From Ornithinimicrobium cerasi (GTDB lineage: Bacteria > Actinomycetota > Actinomycetes > Actinomycetales > Dermatophilaceae), in the NCBI RefSeq assembly GCF_003702705.1, contig NZ_QZMN01000006.1, positions 1-64,000 of the forward strand: 64,000 nt of DNA. The letters run 5' to 3'. A model generated the notes under the pieces. The model did no database searches, was not told where the DNA came from, and saw only the letters and a list, made by a program, of their open reading frames with translations. The position numbers and the translations under genes were made by a program. Positions 34,645 through 43,528 of the stretch are shown here, in pieces. How positions within the stretch are numbered: position 1 is the first letter of the stretch; each line of letters opens with the position of its first letter.

Positions 34645-35499
34645 TCAGAGCTCGTGCCAGCCCCCGCGGAGCCGCCGGCGCACCTGGTCGAGCGTCGGGC
34701 CGCCCCGCTCGCGAGCCTGCCCCGCGAGCCGGGAGGTCTGCTCGCGCACGACCCGCGCCCCTGCGAGCCCGCCCTCGCGCACCCGGTCGGGGACGCCGGA
34801 CCGGTCGGCGACGGCCCGGGCGACGTCCGCGAGCTGCCGGGCGCGGTGCACCTGGGCACCGAGGTCACGGCCGGTCACGCGGTGGTGCAGCTCGCAGGGC
34901 ACCTCCATCACCCGGCCCCCGCCGCGCAGCACGTCGATCGTCAGCCCCACCTCGACGCCCCACCCGGCAGCGAGCGGCAGGGCCCCGTCGAAGGCCTCCC
35001 GGGTCAGGCAGCGCTGGCCCGAGAGCGGCTGCTGCGGCGCCCAGCCGGTGAGCCTGGAGATCCCCTCGCGGGCGGTGCGGACCACGATGCCGAACCCGCC
35101 CCCGGGCCGGTCCTGGGGCGGCAGCACCGCGATCGTCATGTCCGCCATGCCGGCCAGCACCGGCTCCACGACGGCGGAGAGGTTGGCCGCGGATGCCTGC
35201 AGGTCGGCGTCGGCGAAGAGCAGGGGGGCTCCCGGTGCCAGCTCGGCGGCACGCGCGGCACCGGTCTCCAGGGCGGCCGACTTGCCCCGGTTGTGCCCGT
35301 GCCGGACCACGTCGACCCCGCCGGCCCACTCCGCGACGGTGGCCGTCTGGTCGCTGGACCCGTCGTCGACGACGACGACGTGCGTGACTGCGGGGATGCG
35401 CCGCAGGGCGGCGATCGTCGCGCCGACGCGCTCCTCCTCGTCCTTGGCGGGGACGACCGCCACGACCCCTGCTGCGACCCGCCCGGCCGGCACGCTCAC
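34645..35499 (-). CDS. GT2-family glycosyltransferase
   Basis: A 284-residue glycosyltransferase with GT-A fold, likely transferring a nucleotide sugar to a lipid or other acceptor. VVAVVPAKDEEERVGATIA is the N-terminal strand, VVVVDDGSSDQT the DD motif and LLFADADLQ the DxD-type metal site. No C-terminal membrane helices, unlike polyprenyl-phosphate hexose transferases, so it may be peripheral. GTG 35499 lies just after a GGTATGCC octamer (35500-35507). Confidence 0.87.
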   Translation of the reverse strand: MSVPAGRVAAGVVAVVPAKDEEERVGATIAALRRIPAVTHVVVVDDGSSDQTATVAEWAGGVDVVRHGHNRGKSAALETGAARAAELAPGAPLLFADADLQASAANLSAVVEPVLAGMADMTIAVLPPQDRPGGGFGIVVRTAREGISRLTGWAPQQPLSGQRCLTREAFDGALPLAAGWGVEVGLTIDVLRGGGRVMEVPCELHHRVTGRDLGAQVHRARQLADVARAVADRSGVPDRVREGGLAGARVVREQTSRLAGQARERGGPTLDQVRRRLRGGWHEL

Positions 35500-35515
35500 G
35501 GCATACCTCGTCGGG

Positions 35516-36415
35516 TCAGCGCAGGGTGACCTGGCGGGAGACCAGGCCGTCGCGCGCGCGACGCTCGTCGGTGGACAGGGGCTCCTCGACGGTGAGCGCC
35601 TGCTCGTAGCGGGCCTGGAGCGCGGCCAGCGGCTCGGCGAAGGTGGCCGCCTCGGCCTGCGGGTCGACCTCGATCACGGGGACGAGCAGACCGTTGGCGC
35701 GGAAGGCTCCGAGCAGCTCCGTGCCCTCGCCGAGGGTGTGCTCGCCGGCGGCCTGCAGGCGCGCCATCGCGCGGGTGGCGGCGTCCTCGTCCTCGCCCAG
35801 GATCCACCGGACGTAGGAGCGACCGGTCATCCGGCACCAGTACGCCGACGGGGCGCCGTCGACGCGCTCCATCGGGACGGCGCTGTCGTTCATCTGCTCC
35901 AGCGCCGCGCGCTGCTCGTCGGTCGCGTCGTCGGCGAGCCAGAACCCGAAGTCCTGGTGCACCGTGACGTCGAGCTCCTGGCCGTCGGCCAGCAGGTCCT
36001 GCAGGCGCGGGGTGTCGGCGGTGGCGGGACGGATCGAGTTGACCGACGTGCCGGGGTCGGCGGCGAGCGCGGTCAGGACCGCCTGCGCGATGTCGCGGGA
36101 GGCGTCGCCGCTGGAGGTGCGGGACTGCAGCGCGACGAGGACCTCGCCGTTGTCACGGTGCAGGGCGGGGATGGCGCCCGGCAGGACGGAGACGAGGGTG
36201 ACCTCGTGCTCGCCGGCGGGGACGGGGTGGCCCTCCACCTCGGTGCCCTCGGGGACGACGACCGTCACCGGCGCGGTCGCGGCCGGCAGGATCTCGCTCA
36301 TCGCGACCCAGTCGGTCTCGTCGTGCAGCCCCTCGAAAGGCCGGGCGACGTACGGTGCGCGCCGCGGCTTGGGGGTGGCGCCCTCGGCGCGCTTCTTGCG
36401 TGATGCCTTGCCCAT
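35516..36415 (-). CDS. DUF5926 family protein
   Basis: A 299-residue soluble protein matching the actinobacterial DUF5926 family, which is often misannotated as related to SecA because of a basic MGKASRKKR start. Recognisable parts are FEGLHDETDWVAMSEILPA and the later APSAYWCRMTGRSYVRWILGE. Function unknown; present in most actinobacteria. TAGACT ends seven bases before ATG 36415, so the start is probably leaderless, back-to-back with the leaderless hydrolase gene on the other strand. Confidence 0.8.
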   Translation of the reverse strand: MGKASRKKRAEGATPKPRRAPYVARPFEGLHDETDWVAMSEILPAATAPVTVVVPEGTEVEGHPVPAGEHEVTLVSVLPGAIPALHRDNGEVLVALQSRTSSGDASRDIAQAVLTALAADPGTSVNSIRPATADTPRLQDLLADGQELDVTVHQDFGFWLADDATDEQRAALEQMNDSAVPMERVDGAPSAYWCRMTGRSYVRWILGEDEDAATRAMARLQAAGEHTLGEGTELLGAFRANGLLVPVIEVDPQAEAATFAEPLAALQARYEQALTVEEPLSTDERRARDGLVSRQVTLR

Positions 36416-36452
36416 GCCGGGGAGTCTACGTGCGTGGTTAGAGTCCCTGAGC

Positions 36453-37523
36453 ATGAGGAACAGCGACGAGCAGCTCGTGTGGGAGCCCGCGCCCGGCCAC
36501 GGCGACGAGGTCCTGTATGCCGTGGACGGCCGCCTCGGGCGGGCGCGGCTCAACCGGCCGCGGGCCATCAACGCGTTGGACCGGGCGTCGGTGGACTCGT
36601 TGCTGGCTCAGCTGACCGCGTGGGCCCACGACGACGCGGTGGGGGCGGTCCTCCTCGACGGGGCCGGGGAGCGGGGGCTGTGCGCCGGGGGCGACGTGCG
36701 GGCGCTGCGGGAGGCGGTGCTGGCGGGGCGCCACGACGAGGCGGTGGCCTACTGGGAGGCGGAGTACGCCGTGGACGCGCTCATCGCCGACTACCCCAAG
36801 CCGTTCGTGGCCTGGATGGACGGGATCGTCATGGGGGGCGGGGTCGGGGTGTCCGCGCACGGGTCGGTGCGGCTGGCGACCGAGCGGACGCGGCTGGCGA
36901 TGCCGGAGACGATCATCGGGTTCTTCCCCGACGTGGGCGGGCTCTGGCTGCTGTCGCGGGCGCCGGGCGAGCTGGGCACCCACGTCGCCCTGACCGGTGC
37001 GCCCGTCGGTGGTGCGGACGCGGTGCTGCTCGGGACGGCGGACGTGGTGGTGGCCTCCTCGGGCAAGGAGGCGGTGATCTCGGCGCTGCGCGCGGACCCG
37101 ACGCTGGGCGCGTCGGCGCTGGTCGACGCGGCGGGTGGGGACGGCGGGGCGGAGGCGTCCTGGCTCGCGGCCAACCGGTCCTGGATCGACGAGTGCTACG
37201 CCGGGGAGGACGCGGGAGTCATCGTGGACCGTCTGCTGGGGCACCCGGAGGCGCCGGCTCGCGAGGCCGGGGCACTCGTGGCGGCGCGCTCGCCGCACTC
37301 GGTCGCCGTGACGCTCGAGGCGCTGCGCCGGGCAGCCTCCCTGGACGTGCACGGGGTGCTCGCGCAGGACCTGGTGCTGGGGTCGGTCTTCGCCCGCCAC
37401 CCCGACTTCGCCGAGGGCATCCGCGCCCAGGTCGTGGACAAGGACCGCGCGCCGCGGTGGGCCGCGGCATCGGTGCGCGACATCTCGCGCGCGGAGGTGC
37501 TGGCGGCGTTCGGGGAGTCCTGA
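36453..37523 (+). CDS. 3-hydroxyisobutyryl-CoA hydrolase-like enoyl-CoA hydratase family protein
   Basis: A 356-residue crotonase-fold enzyme. GLCAGGDVRALREA and MDGIVMGGGVGVSAHGS form the CoA-binding oxyanion hole; MPETIIGFFPDVGG holds the catalytic Glu and Asp seen in 3-hydroxyisobutyryl-CoA hydrolases of valine breakdown. The C-terminal extension (SVFARHPDFAEGIRAQVVDK) separates this group from simple hydratases. ATG 36453 is eight bases after TAGAGT. A single gene, not in a valine operon. Confidence 0.87.
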   Translation: MRNSDEQLVWEPAPGHGDEVLYAVDGRLGRARLNRPRAINALDRASVDSLLAQLTAWAHDDAVGAVLLDGAGERGLCAGGDVRALREAVLAGRHDEAVAYWEAEYAVDALIADYPKPFVAWMDGIVMGGGVGVSAHGSVRLATERTRLAMPETIIGFFPDVGGLWLLSRAPGELGTHVALTGAPVGGADAVLLGTADVVVASSGKEAVISALRADPTLGASALVDAAGGDGGAEASWLAANRSWIDECYAGEDAGVIVDRLLGHPEAPAREAGALVAARSPHSVAVTLEALRRAASLDVHGVLAQDLVLGSVFARHPDFAEGIRAQVVDKDRAPRWAAASVRDISRAEVLAAFGES

Positions 37524-37569
37524 TCGAGCGCCCGCCTGGGTGCGCCCCCGGCCGGCGGTGCTGCCGACG

Positions 37570-37644
37570 CCGTCCCGTGAGAGAGCGTCCCGTGGGAGTG
37601 CGGCGATCTGGCACATTTCCACGGGACGCTGTTCCACGGGACGC
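37570..37644. repeat. palindromic repeat cluster between convergent genes
   Basis: Left part: two copies of a CGTCCCGTG unit (from 37570 and 37585). Right part: two copies of TCCACGGGACGC at 37618-37629 and 37633-37644. GCGTCCCGTGGGA (37585-37597) pairs with the first right copy, giving a stem with a 20-base loop. Bases 37570-37591 match 13284-13305 (one mismatch in 22). Probably a bidirectional terminator and a dispersed element. The remaining 37524-37569 and 37645-37671 hold nothing recognised. Confidence 0.75.
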
Positions 37645-37671
37645 CACATCCCCACCGCATCCCCAGGGACC

Positions 37672-40600
37672 TCACCCGAGCAGGCGGCGGTCGCGTGCGA
37701 CGGCGGCGGCCTCGGTACGGCTGGAGACGCCCAGCTTGGCCAGGATGTTGGACACGTGGACGCTCACCGTCTTCGTGGAGATGAACAGCTGCCGGCCGAT
37801 CTCGCCGTTGCTCCGGCCCGCGGCCACCAGCCCGAGCACCTCCCGCTCACGCGGCGTCAGCACCACCTGGCCCACCTCCTCCGCGCCCGCCCCGCCGGCG
37901 ACCGCTGTCCCGCCGTCGAGCACCGCGAGCTCGGCCAGCAGCGGGAGGGCGCCCAGCTCCTCGGCGACGGCGCGCGCCCCGGCGACCAGGGCAGCCACCC
38001 GCTCCTTCGCGCCGACGGCCCCTCCATCGGCCTCTCCATCGACCCGTCCATCGCCCCCTCCCCGGCCGACTGACCCGCCCCGGCTGACGGGCACGCCCCC
38101 GCCGCCGGCCGCTGCCCCCGCCCGCGACACCACGGCGGCGAGGCGGGCGACGGAGCGAGCCCACTCGTACCGGTGGCCCATCCGCTCGAAGCCCTCCACC
38201 GCCGCCTCCCACGCTCCGACCAGCTCCGCGGGCTCCGGCGGCTCGACCCCCGCCAGCCACCGCAGCCGCAGGTGCTCCGCGCGGTGCCGCGCCTCCCACG
38301 CCCGGCCCTCCGGACCGCTCACCCGACCGAGCTTCTCGGCGCGTCGCGCCACCGCCTCGGCGTCCGCGACCAACCGGGCACCCACCTCCACGAGCCCGTG
38401 CCGCTCCTGCCCGGCGGCCGCGCCCGCACGCTCGGCCAGCCGCCCCAGCAGCAGGGCCCCGAAGCGGACCTGAGCGGGGAAGGAGCTCACCTGCCACAGG
38501 TCCCTCACCACCTCGCACGCCCGGTCGTAGGCACGCAGCGCACCGTCCAGGTCGCCCGCGTCGCCCAGGATGTCGATCGCCGCACCGGTGACGAGGAGCG
38601 TCGCCCAGCCGTCCGTGTAGATCTCCGCCGGCACCGCCCGCAGCGCCTCCGGTCCGCCGGGGTCACCCCGGCCGGCCATGGTCATCAGCCCGACGCCGGC
38701 CAGCAACCCCTCCTGCAGAGCGGGCGGCGACTCCCCCGACAGGTCCACCGCCCGGTCGACAGCCTCCCAGTCCCCCGTCAGGTACGAGGCGAGCGCCCCC
38801 AGCACCCGCGCGTCGAAGCCGTACGGCGCCCACCGCCGTCCGTGCTCGACGGCCAGCTGGGCGGCCTCGGTGTAGAAGGGCCGGGCCTCGGCATACCGGC
38901 CCTCCTCGAAGAGCACCCCGCCCATCTGGTGCAGGGCGCGGACCAACCCGGTCGGGTTGCCCGACCCCCGCAACCGGGTGATGACCTCGGCGATGGCGGC
39001 CCTCGCGGACTCCGGCTCCCCGGCGAAGGACGCGAGGCGGCCCAGGGTCGTGGCGGTCTCCGTCTGCAGGCTCTCCAGACCCAGCTCGACCGCGAGGTCG
39101 TGCGCGGTCTGCGCCGCCCGGCTGGCGACGTCGAACCGGCCGCGGTCCACGTTCGTCAGCGCATGGACGGCCAGCGCCCAGGCCCGTCGCTTGGTGTGCT
39201 CGTCACCGAGAAGCCGCAGCGCCTCCTCCGTCGCCGCCAGCGCGCTGACGGGGGTGCCGTCGACGGCGAGGGTCACGTGACCCAGCGCCACGAGCAGCTC
39301 GGCCCGTCGGCCGGGGTCGGGGTATGGCGTGTCCCCCGCCGCGTCCTCCGGCGTCACCACCTCGCCCCCCAGCTCGTCGAGCAGCAGCTTGAGCGCGCGG
39401 GAGGCCCGGCCGGCGATGAAGAGCGCCTCGCTGGCCTGCAGGACGACGGTGGTCCGGTCGAGGTCGAGCGCCTCGGCGACGGCCGGTGCGGCGAGAAGGT
39501 CGAGCGCGGTGAGGAAGTGGCCGGCGGCCTCGTCCGGACCACCGAGGGACATCGCGTCCTCGCCGGCCTCGACCGAGGCGGTGACGGCCGTGACCGGGTC
39601 GTGCCCGGCCCGGGCGTGGCGCGCCAGCTCGGCCGCGGTCCCCGGCACCCTGCCCTCCGCCAGCGCCCTGGCGCAGGAGGCGTGCAGGCGGGCGCGCTCG
39701 CCGGGCAGCAGGTCGTCGTAGACCGCCTCGGCGAGGAGCGCGTGCCGGAAGGCGTAGCCGGCGTCGGAACCGGAGACGAGGACGTTGGCCTCGACGGCCG
39801 CGCGGAGGGCGTCGTCGAGCTGGTCCGCGGGCAGGTCCACGACCTCGGCCAGCAGCGCGTGCGGCACCCGGCGCCCCACGCACGCCGCCGCGCGAAGGAC
39901 GTCACGCGCGTCCTCCGCCAACCCGTCGAGCCGCAGGAGCAGCAGGTCGGCGAGGTCGGTCGGGAGCGCCTCCCCGAGGTCGCTGGCCACCACGAGCTCC
40001 TCGGCGAAGAAGGCGTTCCCCTCCGCCCGTCGCACGATCTCCTCGACGTCGCCCGCGTCGGTCAGCTGCGGCCGGACCGCCCGCACCAGCGCGCGCACGT
40101 CGGCGTCCTCGAGAGGAGAGAGGTGCACCCGGGTGAGGGAGGGCGTACGGCCCCACTCGGCCAGCGTCGAGCGCAGCGGGTGACGACGGTGCAGGTCGTC
40201 CTGCCGGTAGGAGGCGACGACGGAGACCGGGGCGCTGAAACCCCGGCGGAAGAGGAAGGTGAGCAGGTCGCGCGTCGACGGGTCGGCCCAGTGGACGTCC
40301 TCCACGACGAGCAGGACAGGACGGTCCTGACCGAGGCGCTCCAGCACCGCGTGCAGCCCCTCGAACAGCTCCCCCCGGACCGCCCCCTCGTCGCCTCCGA
40401 CCCCGTGCGGCCCGCCCCCGGCCCCCTCTGGCGAGGTTGCCGACGGGATCAGCACCCGGCCGGCCGGGAGCAGCCGTGCGAGCGGGGCGTGGTGCCGCAC
40501 GAGCGGCTCCACCAGCTCACGGGCCTCCCCGTCGAGCCGACCGACCACCTCGGTGAACGGCAGCAGCGGCAGCGCGCTGTCGCCGAAGTCCAGACAGTGC

Positions 40601-40902
40601 CCCACCAGCACGCGCCACCCCGCGTCGCGCGCGCGTGCCCCCAGCTCCCCCAGCAGGCGGGTCTTGCCCACGCCCGCGTCCCCTCCGAGCACGACGAGGG
40701 CCGACCTCGGATCCTCTCCGAGGCCGACCCTGTCGGCCAGCTCCGCCAGCTCTCGCTCACGGCCCAGCAGCGGCGTCGCCGCTCTCTCCTCCGGTGCCAC
40801 GTCCCCCATTCTGACGGCGAGCGGTGACAGAGGTGGGCGTTCTGGCCCACCGACCCGCTCCCCGTCCTGTTCCGGCGTCCGGCCGAGGGAGGAGGTGGTC
40901 AC
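37672..40902 (-). CDS. LuxR-family ATP-binding regulator (LAL/MalT type)
   Basis: A 1076-residue large ATP-binding LuxR regulator. An N-terminal AAA_16 domain has Walker [11 protein letters not shown] (73-82) and Walker [15 protein letters not shown]; a long helical TPR-like sensor region follows; a GSG-rich low-complexity linker precedes the C-terminal LuxR helix-turn-helix ([21 protein letters not shown]). Such proteins sense sugars or intermediates and activate nearby operons. GTG 40902 overlaps the stop of a 63-residue ORF (GTGA), which supports this start over ATG 40809. Target operon unknown. Confidence 0.9.
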   Translation of the reverse strand: MTTSSLGRTPEQDGERVGGPERPPLSPLAVRMGDVAPEERAATPLLGRERELAELADRVGLGEDPRSALVVLGGDAGVGKTRLLGELGARARDAGWRVLVGHCLDFGDSALPLLPFTEVVGRLDGEARELVEPLVRHHAPLARLLPAGRVLIPSATSPEGAGGGPHGVGGDEGAVRGELFEGLHAVLERLGQDRPVLLVVEDVHWADPSTRDLLTFLFRRGFSAPVSVVASYRQDDLHRRHPLRSTLAEWGRTPSLTRVHLSPLEDADVRALVRAVRPQLTDAGDVEEIVRRAEGNAFFAEELVVASDLGEALPTDLADLLLLRLDGLAEDARDVLRAAACVGRRVPHALLAEVVDLPADQLDDALRAAVEANVLVSGSDAGYAFRHALLAEAVYDDLLPGERARLHASCARALAEGRVPGTAAELARHARAGHDPVTAVTASVEAGEDAMSLGGPDEAAGHFLTALDLLAAPAVAEALDLDRTTVVLQASEALFIAGRASRALKLLLDELGGEVVTPEDAAGDTPYPDPGRRAELLVALGHVTLAVDGTPVSALAATEEALRLLGDEHTKRRAWALAVHALTNVDRGRFDVASRAAQTAHDLAVELGLESLQTETATTLGRLASFAGEPESARAAIAEVITRLRGSGNPTGLVRALHQMGGVLFEEGRYAEARPFYTEAAQLAVEHGRRWAPYGFDARVLGALASYLTGDWEAVDRAVDLSGESPPALQEGLLAGVGLMTMAGRGDPGGPEALRAVPAEIYTDGWATLLVTGAAIDILGDAGDLDGALRAYDRACEVVRDLWQVSSFPAQVRFGALLLGRLAERAGAAAGQERHGLVEVGARLVADAEAVARRAEKLGRVSGPEGRAWEARHRAEHLRLRWLAGVEPPEPAELVGAWEAAVEGFERMGHRYEWARSVARLAAVVSRAGAAAGGGGVPVSRGGSVGRGGGDGRVDGEADGGAVGAKERVAALVAGARAVAEELGALPLLAELAVLDGGTAVAGGAGAEEVGQVVLTPREREVLGLVAAGRSNGEIGRQLFISTKTVSVHVSNILAKLGVSSRTEAAAVARDRRLLG

Positions 40903-41090
40903 CGTGCCGCGGCGACGGCGCGACCTGCGCCGGCGGGGAGGGACCGGGCCCGGCTCGCGCGGGACGAGGCCGTCCCGGTCGACCGGCGACCGGCGAACCA
41001 GAGGCTGCGGCCCCAGTCGGCGACGAGCCGCTGCCGGCGCAGAGCCGTCTCGGCGCCCAGGAAGGCCGGGTCGAGGGTGATGGTGCTCAT
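40899..41090 (-). CDS. 63-residue basic protein coupled to the LuxR gene
   Basis: A small ORF starting [19 protein letters not shown] at 41090, with AGAGGAC about eight bases upstream, and ending in TGA that overlaps the GTG of the LuxR regulator. The protein has a short hydrophobic centre (WGRSLWFAG) and a basic Arg/Ala/Ser-rich tail; no family recognised. The ribosome site and stop-start overlap argue that it is translated, either as a leader controlling the regulator or as a partner protein. Confidence 0.55.
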   Translation of the reverse strand: MSTITLDPAFLGAETALRRQRLVADWGRSLWFAGRRSTGTASSRASRARSLPAGAGRAVAAAR

Positions 41091-41148
41091 GGTGCTGTCC
41101 TCTCGGTGGGGACCCGTGGTCCGGGTCCGACCCTTCGAGAGTGGGCCT

Positions 41149-41230
41149 CTGAGGTAGCTCCCCACATCGGACGGTCTCCCTATCCTCGGCGGTCCGCCTA
41201 CCTCAGATCGGCGCCGAGCAGCTACCTCAG
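41149..41230. promoter_or_regulatory. three CTACCTCAG nonamers upstream of the small ORF
   Basis: CTACCTCAG occurs at 41198-41206 and 41222-41230, and inverted (CTGAGGTAG) at 41149-41157, in the 136-base gap between murE and the 63-residue ORF. The last copy overlaps the murE stop. Direct plus inverted spacing resembles multiple activator sites, as used by MalT-type regulators. Function inferred from position only. Confidence 0.5.
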
Positions 41231-42729
41231 GCGCCCTCGCGCCGCAGCCGCAGCGCCTCCCGGGCCACCTCGATCTCGGCCCACGGGACCAGCTGGGTGC
41301 CCCTCTCCATCGTCTCCTCCGGCCCCTTGCCGGCGAGCACGACGGTGTCCTGCGGGGCGGCGGCGCGCACGGCATACCGGATGGCGTCGGTGCGGTCCCC
41401 GATGGACACGAAGTTGTCGCGACCCGCCTCGCGGGCGCCCCGCTCCATCTCCTCGAGGATGTCCTGCAACGGGGTGGTGCGGTGGTCCTCCTCGGTGAAC
41501 ACCGCGTGGTCGGCGAGCCGCGTCGCGACCTCCCCGAGGGGGGCGCGCTTGGACGGGTCGCGGGGGCCGCCGGCGGAGCCGAGGACGACCCAGAGGTTCC
41601 CGTCGGTGGTGACGCGCACCGTGGTGAGCGCCTTCTCCAGGCTGGGCGCCGTGTGCGCGAAGTCGACGATGACGCGAGGCTCCCCCGGCTCGCGCTCCAC
41701 CATCTCCATCCGCCCCGGGACGCCGGGGAAGGTCGCGAGCCCCTCGACGAGCTCCTCCAGCCCGACGCCGGTGGCGGCGACCCCTGCCATCGCGGCCAGC
41801 GCGTTGGCGACGTTGAACCGGCCCACCATCGGCAGGTGCGCGCGGGCCTGCCCGGTCGGGGTGTGCACGGTGAACGCCAGCCCGTCGGCGCCCTCCTCGA
41901 TCCCCTCCGCGCGCCAGTCGGCGCCGGCACCCTCGGCGGAGTATGACGTGCACGCGCGCCCGTCCGCGGTGGCCAGCGGGACCAGCCGCTCGAACCAGGG
42001 CAGGTCGTCGGCGTTGAGGACGCTGTGCCGGGCGCGGCGGACGAGCTTGGCCTTGTCCGCGAAGTACTGCTCCATCGTGCCGTGGAAGTCGAGGTGCTCG
42101 CCGGTGAGGTTGGTCCAGAGCGCCACGTCGTAGTCGACGCCCCGGACGCGGTCCATGGCCAGGGCGTGGCTGGAGCTCTCGACGACCGCGTGGGTGGCCT
42201 CGTGGGCGACCATGTCCCGCAGGATCTGCTGGACCTGCGGCGCCTCCGGCGTGGTGAAGTGCGAGGGCGGCTGGCGCAGCTCCCCGTCGGGCAGCTCGTA
42301 GCCGATCGTGGAGAGCAGCCCGGTCCGGTGGCCGGTGGCCCGGAGGAGGTGGAGCGCGAGGCAGCTGGTCGTGGTCTTGCCGTCGGTGCCGGTGACGCCG
42401 AGCACGGTCATCCGGTCGCTCGGGCGGCCGAGGACCTCGGTGGCGGCGTCCGCGAGGGCGGCGCGCGCGTTCTTGACCGTGAGGTAGGGGACGTTGCAGC
42501 GGGCGCGGGGCGGCAGGCCCTCGCCGACGACCGCGACGGCACCCCGCTCGATCGCCTCGTCGATGAAGCCGTGGCCGTCGAAGCGGGCACCGCGGATCGC
42601 GACGAACAGGTCTCCAGGCCGGATCCAGGCGGCCTGGTGGCTCACGCCGGTCACCACGACGCCGCTGGGATGGGTGGCGGTGTCGGCGAGCTCGGCGCCC
42701 AGGGCCTGGGCCAGGTCGGCGAGGTTCAT
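41227..42729 (-). CDS. murE: MurE-like Mur ligase
   Basis: A 500-residue ATP-dependent amino-acid ligase resembling MurE, which adds the third residue of the peptidoglycan stem peptide. ATP loop GVTGTDGKTTTS (about 113), ESSSHAL, LTGEHLDFHGTMEQYF with the carbamylated-Lys segment ADKAKL are present. The usual substrate motif DNPR reads EDHR (FTEEDHRTTP) and GKGHE reads GKGPE, so amino-acid choice may differ. It is not in a division/cell-wall cluster, so it could be a paralogue. TAGGCT ends seven bases before ATG 42729. Confidence 0.82.
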   Translation of the reverse strand: MNLADLAQALGAELADTATHPSGVVVTGVSHQAAWIRPGDLFVAIRGARFDGHGFIDEAIERGAVAVVGEGLPPRARCNVPYLTVKNARAALADAATEVLGRPSDRMTVLGVTGTDGKTTTSCLALHLLRATGHRTGLLSTIGYELPDGELRQPPSHFTTPEAPQVQQILRDMVAHEATHAVVESSSHALAMDRVRGVDYDVALWTNLTGEHLDFHGTMEQYFADKAKLVRRARHSVLNADDLPWFERLVPLATADGRACTSYSAEGAGADWRAEGIEEGADGLAFTVHTPTGQARAHLPMVGRFNVANALAAMAGVAATGVGLEELVEGLATFPGVPGRMEMVEREPGEPRVIVDFAHTAPSLEKALTTVRVTTDGNLWVVLGSAGGPRDPSKRAPLGEVATRLADHAVFTEEDHRTTPLQDILEEMERGAREAGRDNFVSIGDRTDAIRYAVRAAAPQDTVVLAGKGPEETMERGTQLVPWAEIEVAREALRLRREGA

Positions 42730-42848
42730 GGTCCGCAGCCTAGCGAGGCGGTCCGTCGCTGCCCTCGGGACGACCCGGTGGTATGTTTCGCGCGCAGACG
42801 CCCGCGATCGTGACGCTGGGCGCGCATACCTGGAAGAGGGAAGTTCCT

Positions 42849-43520
42849 ATGACGACGTTCCGTCGAGGTGCCGCCGCGGTCGCGGCCGGTCTCATGGTTC
42901 TCGGTGGCGCCGGCACCGCAGCTGCGCAGCCGGAGGAGAACACCAACAACGCGGCTTACTGGGTCGACTTCCTCGAGGCCGAGGGCTTCGTCGACGTCAC
43001 CTGTGAGAAGGCCGAGGGGGACTACTCCGCGTACGGCGAGCACGAGGCGGGTGTCGACCTGTTCGAGGACGGCACGCTGTATGACGTCGTCTGGTCGGAC
43101 TACGCGTGGCTGCTGGCGGTCGTCAAGGCCGGCTCGACCGGCACCTCCGTGGAGGACGAGAACACCCTCTTCCCCTACGTCGAGGTCGACGACGCGCTCT
43201 TCCACGAGTCCGGCAAGGAGATCTCGCACATCATCTTCTGCGACGGCAGCGTCCCCGACGAGGAGCCCGAGCAGCCCACCGAGGAGCCCGAGCAGCCGAC
43301 CGAGGAGCCCGAGCAGCCCACCGAGGAGCCCGAGCAGCCGACCGAGGAGCCCGGCACCCCCGGTGGTGGCGGCGACGACGCCGGCAAGCCGATCGGCCCG
43401 GTCGTGCAGACCGACGTCCCGGTCCAGGGCGCCGACCCGGCCCTCCCGCTGGCCGCGCTCGCTGCTGCGGGCCTGGGACTCGCCGCGCTCGGCCTGCGCC
43501 GGCGCGGTCAGGAGAGCTGA
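42849..43520 (+). CDS. surface protein with Pro/Glu repeats
   Basis: A 223-residue exported protein. Signal peptide residues 1-26 with cleavage after TAAA; mature domain of about 110 residues with two Cys (VTCEKAEG, IIFCDGS); four EPEQPTE repeats; a Gly-rich hinge; and a C-terminal helix followed by RRRGQES. That ending resembles a cell-wall sorting signal, but a clear LPxTG is absent (PVVQTDVPVQG precedes the helix). GAAGAGGGAAG precedes ATG 42849. The next gene encodes a sortase-like protein nine bases later, so it is the presumed substrate. Confidence 0.8.
   Translation: MTTFRRGAAAVAAGLMVLGGAGTAAAQPEENTNNAAYWVDFLEAEGFVDVTCEKAEGDYSAYGEHEAGVDLFEDGTLYDVVWSDYAWLLAVVKAGSTGTSVEDENTLFPYVEVDDALFHESGKEISHIIFCDGSVPDEEPEQPTEEPEQPTEEPEQPTEEPEQPTEEPGTPGGGGDDAGKPIGPVVQTDVPVQGADPALPLAALAAAGLGLAALGLRRRGQES
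43260..43352 (+). repeat. 21-bp coding repeats in the surface protein
   Basis: Four 21-base units starting at 43260, 43281, 43302 and 43323 (GAGGAGCCCGAGCAGCC plus ACC variant), and a partial fifth at 43344. They encode EEPEQPT repeats, alternating at one third-position base. Copy number is likely variable. Confidence 0.9.
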
Positions 43521-43528
43521 ACGGGCAG

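Noticed and set aside
43253-43520. LPxTG sorting signal in the surface protein
   Set aside because: The motif is not present; the nearest segment is QTDVPVQG before the hydrophobic helix, so only an atypical signal can be proposed.
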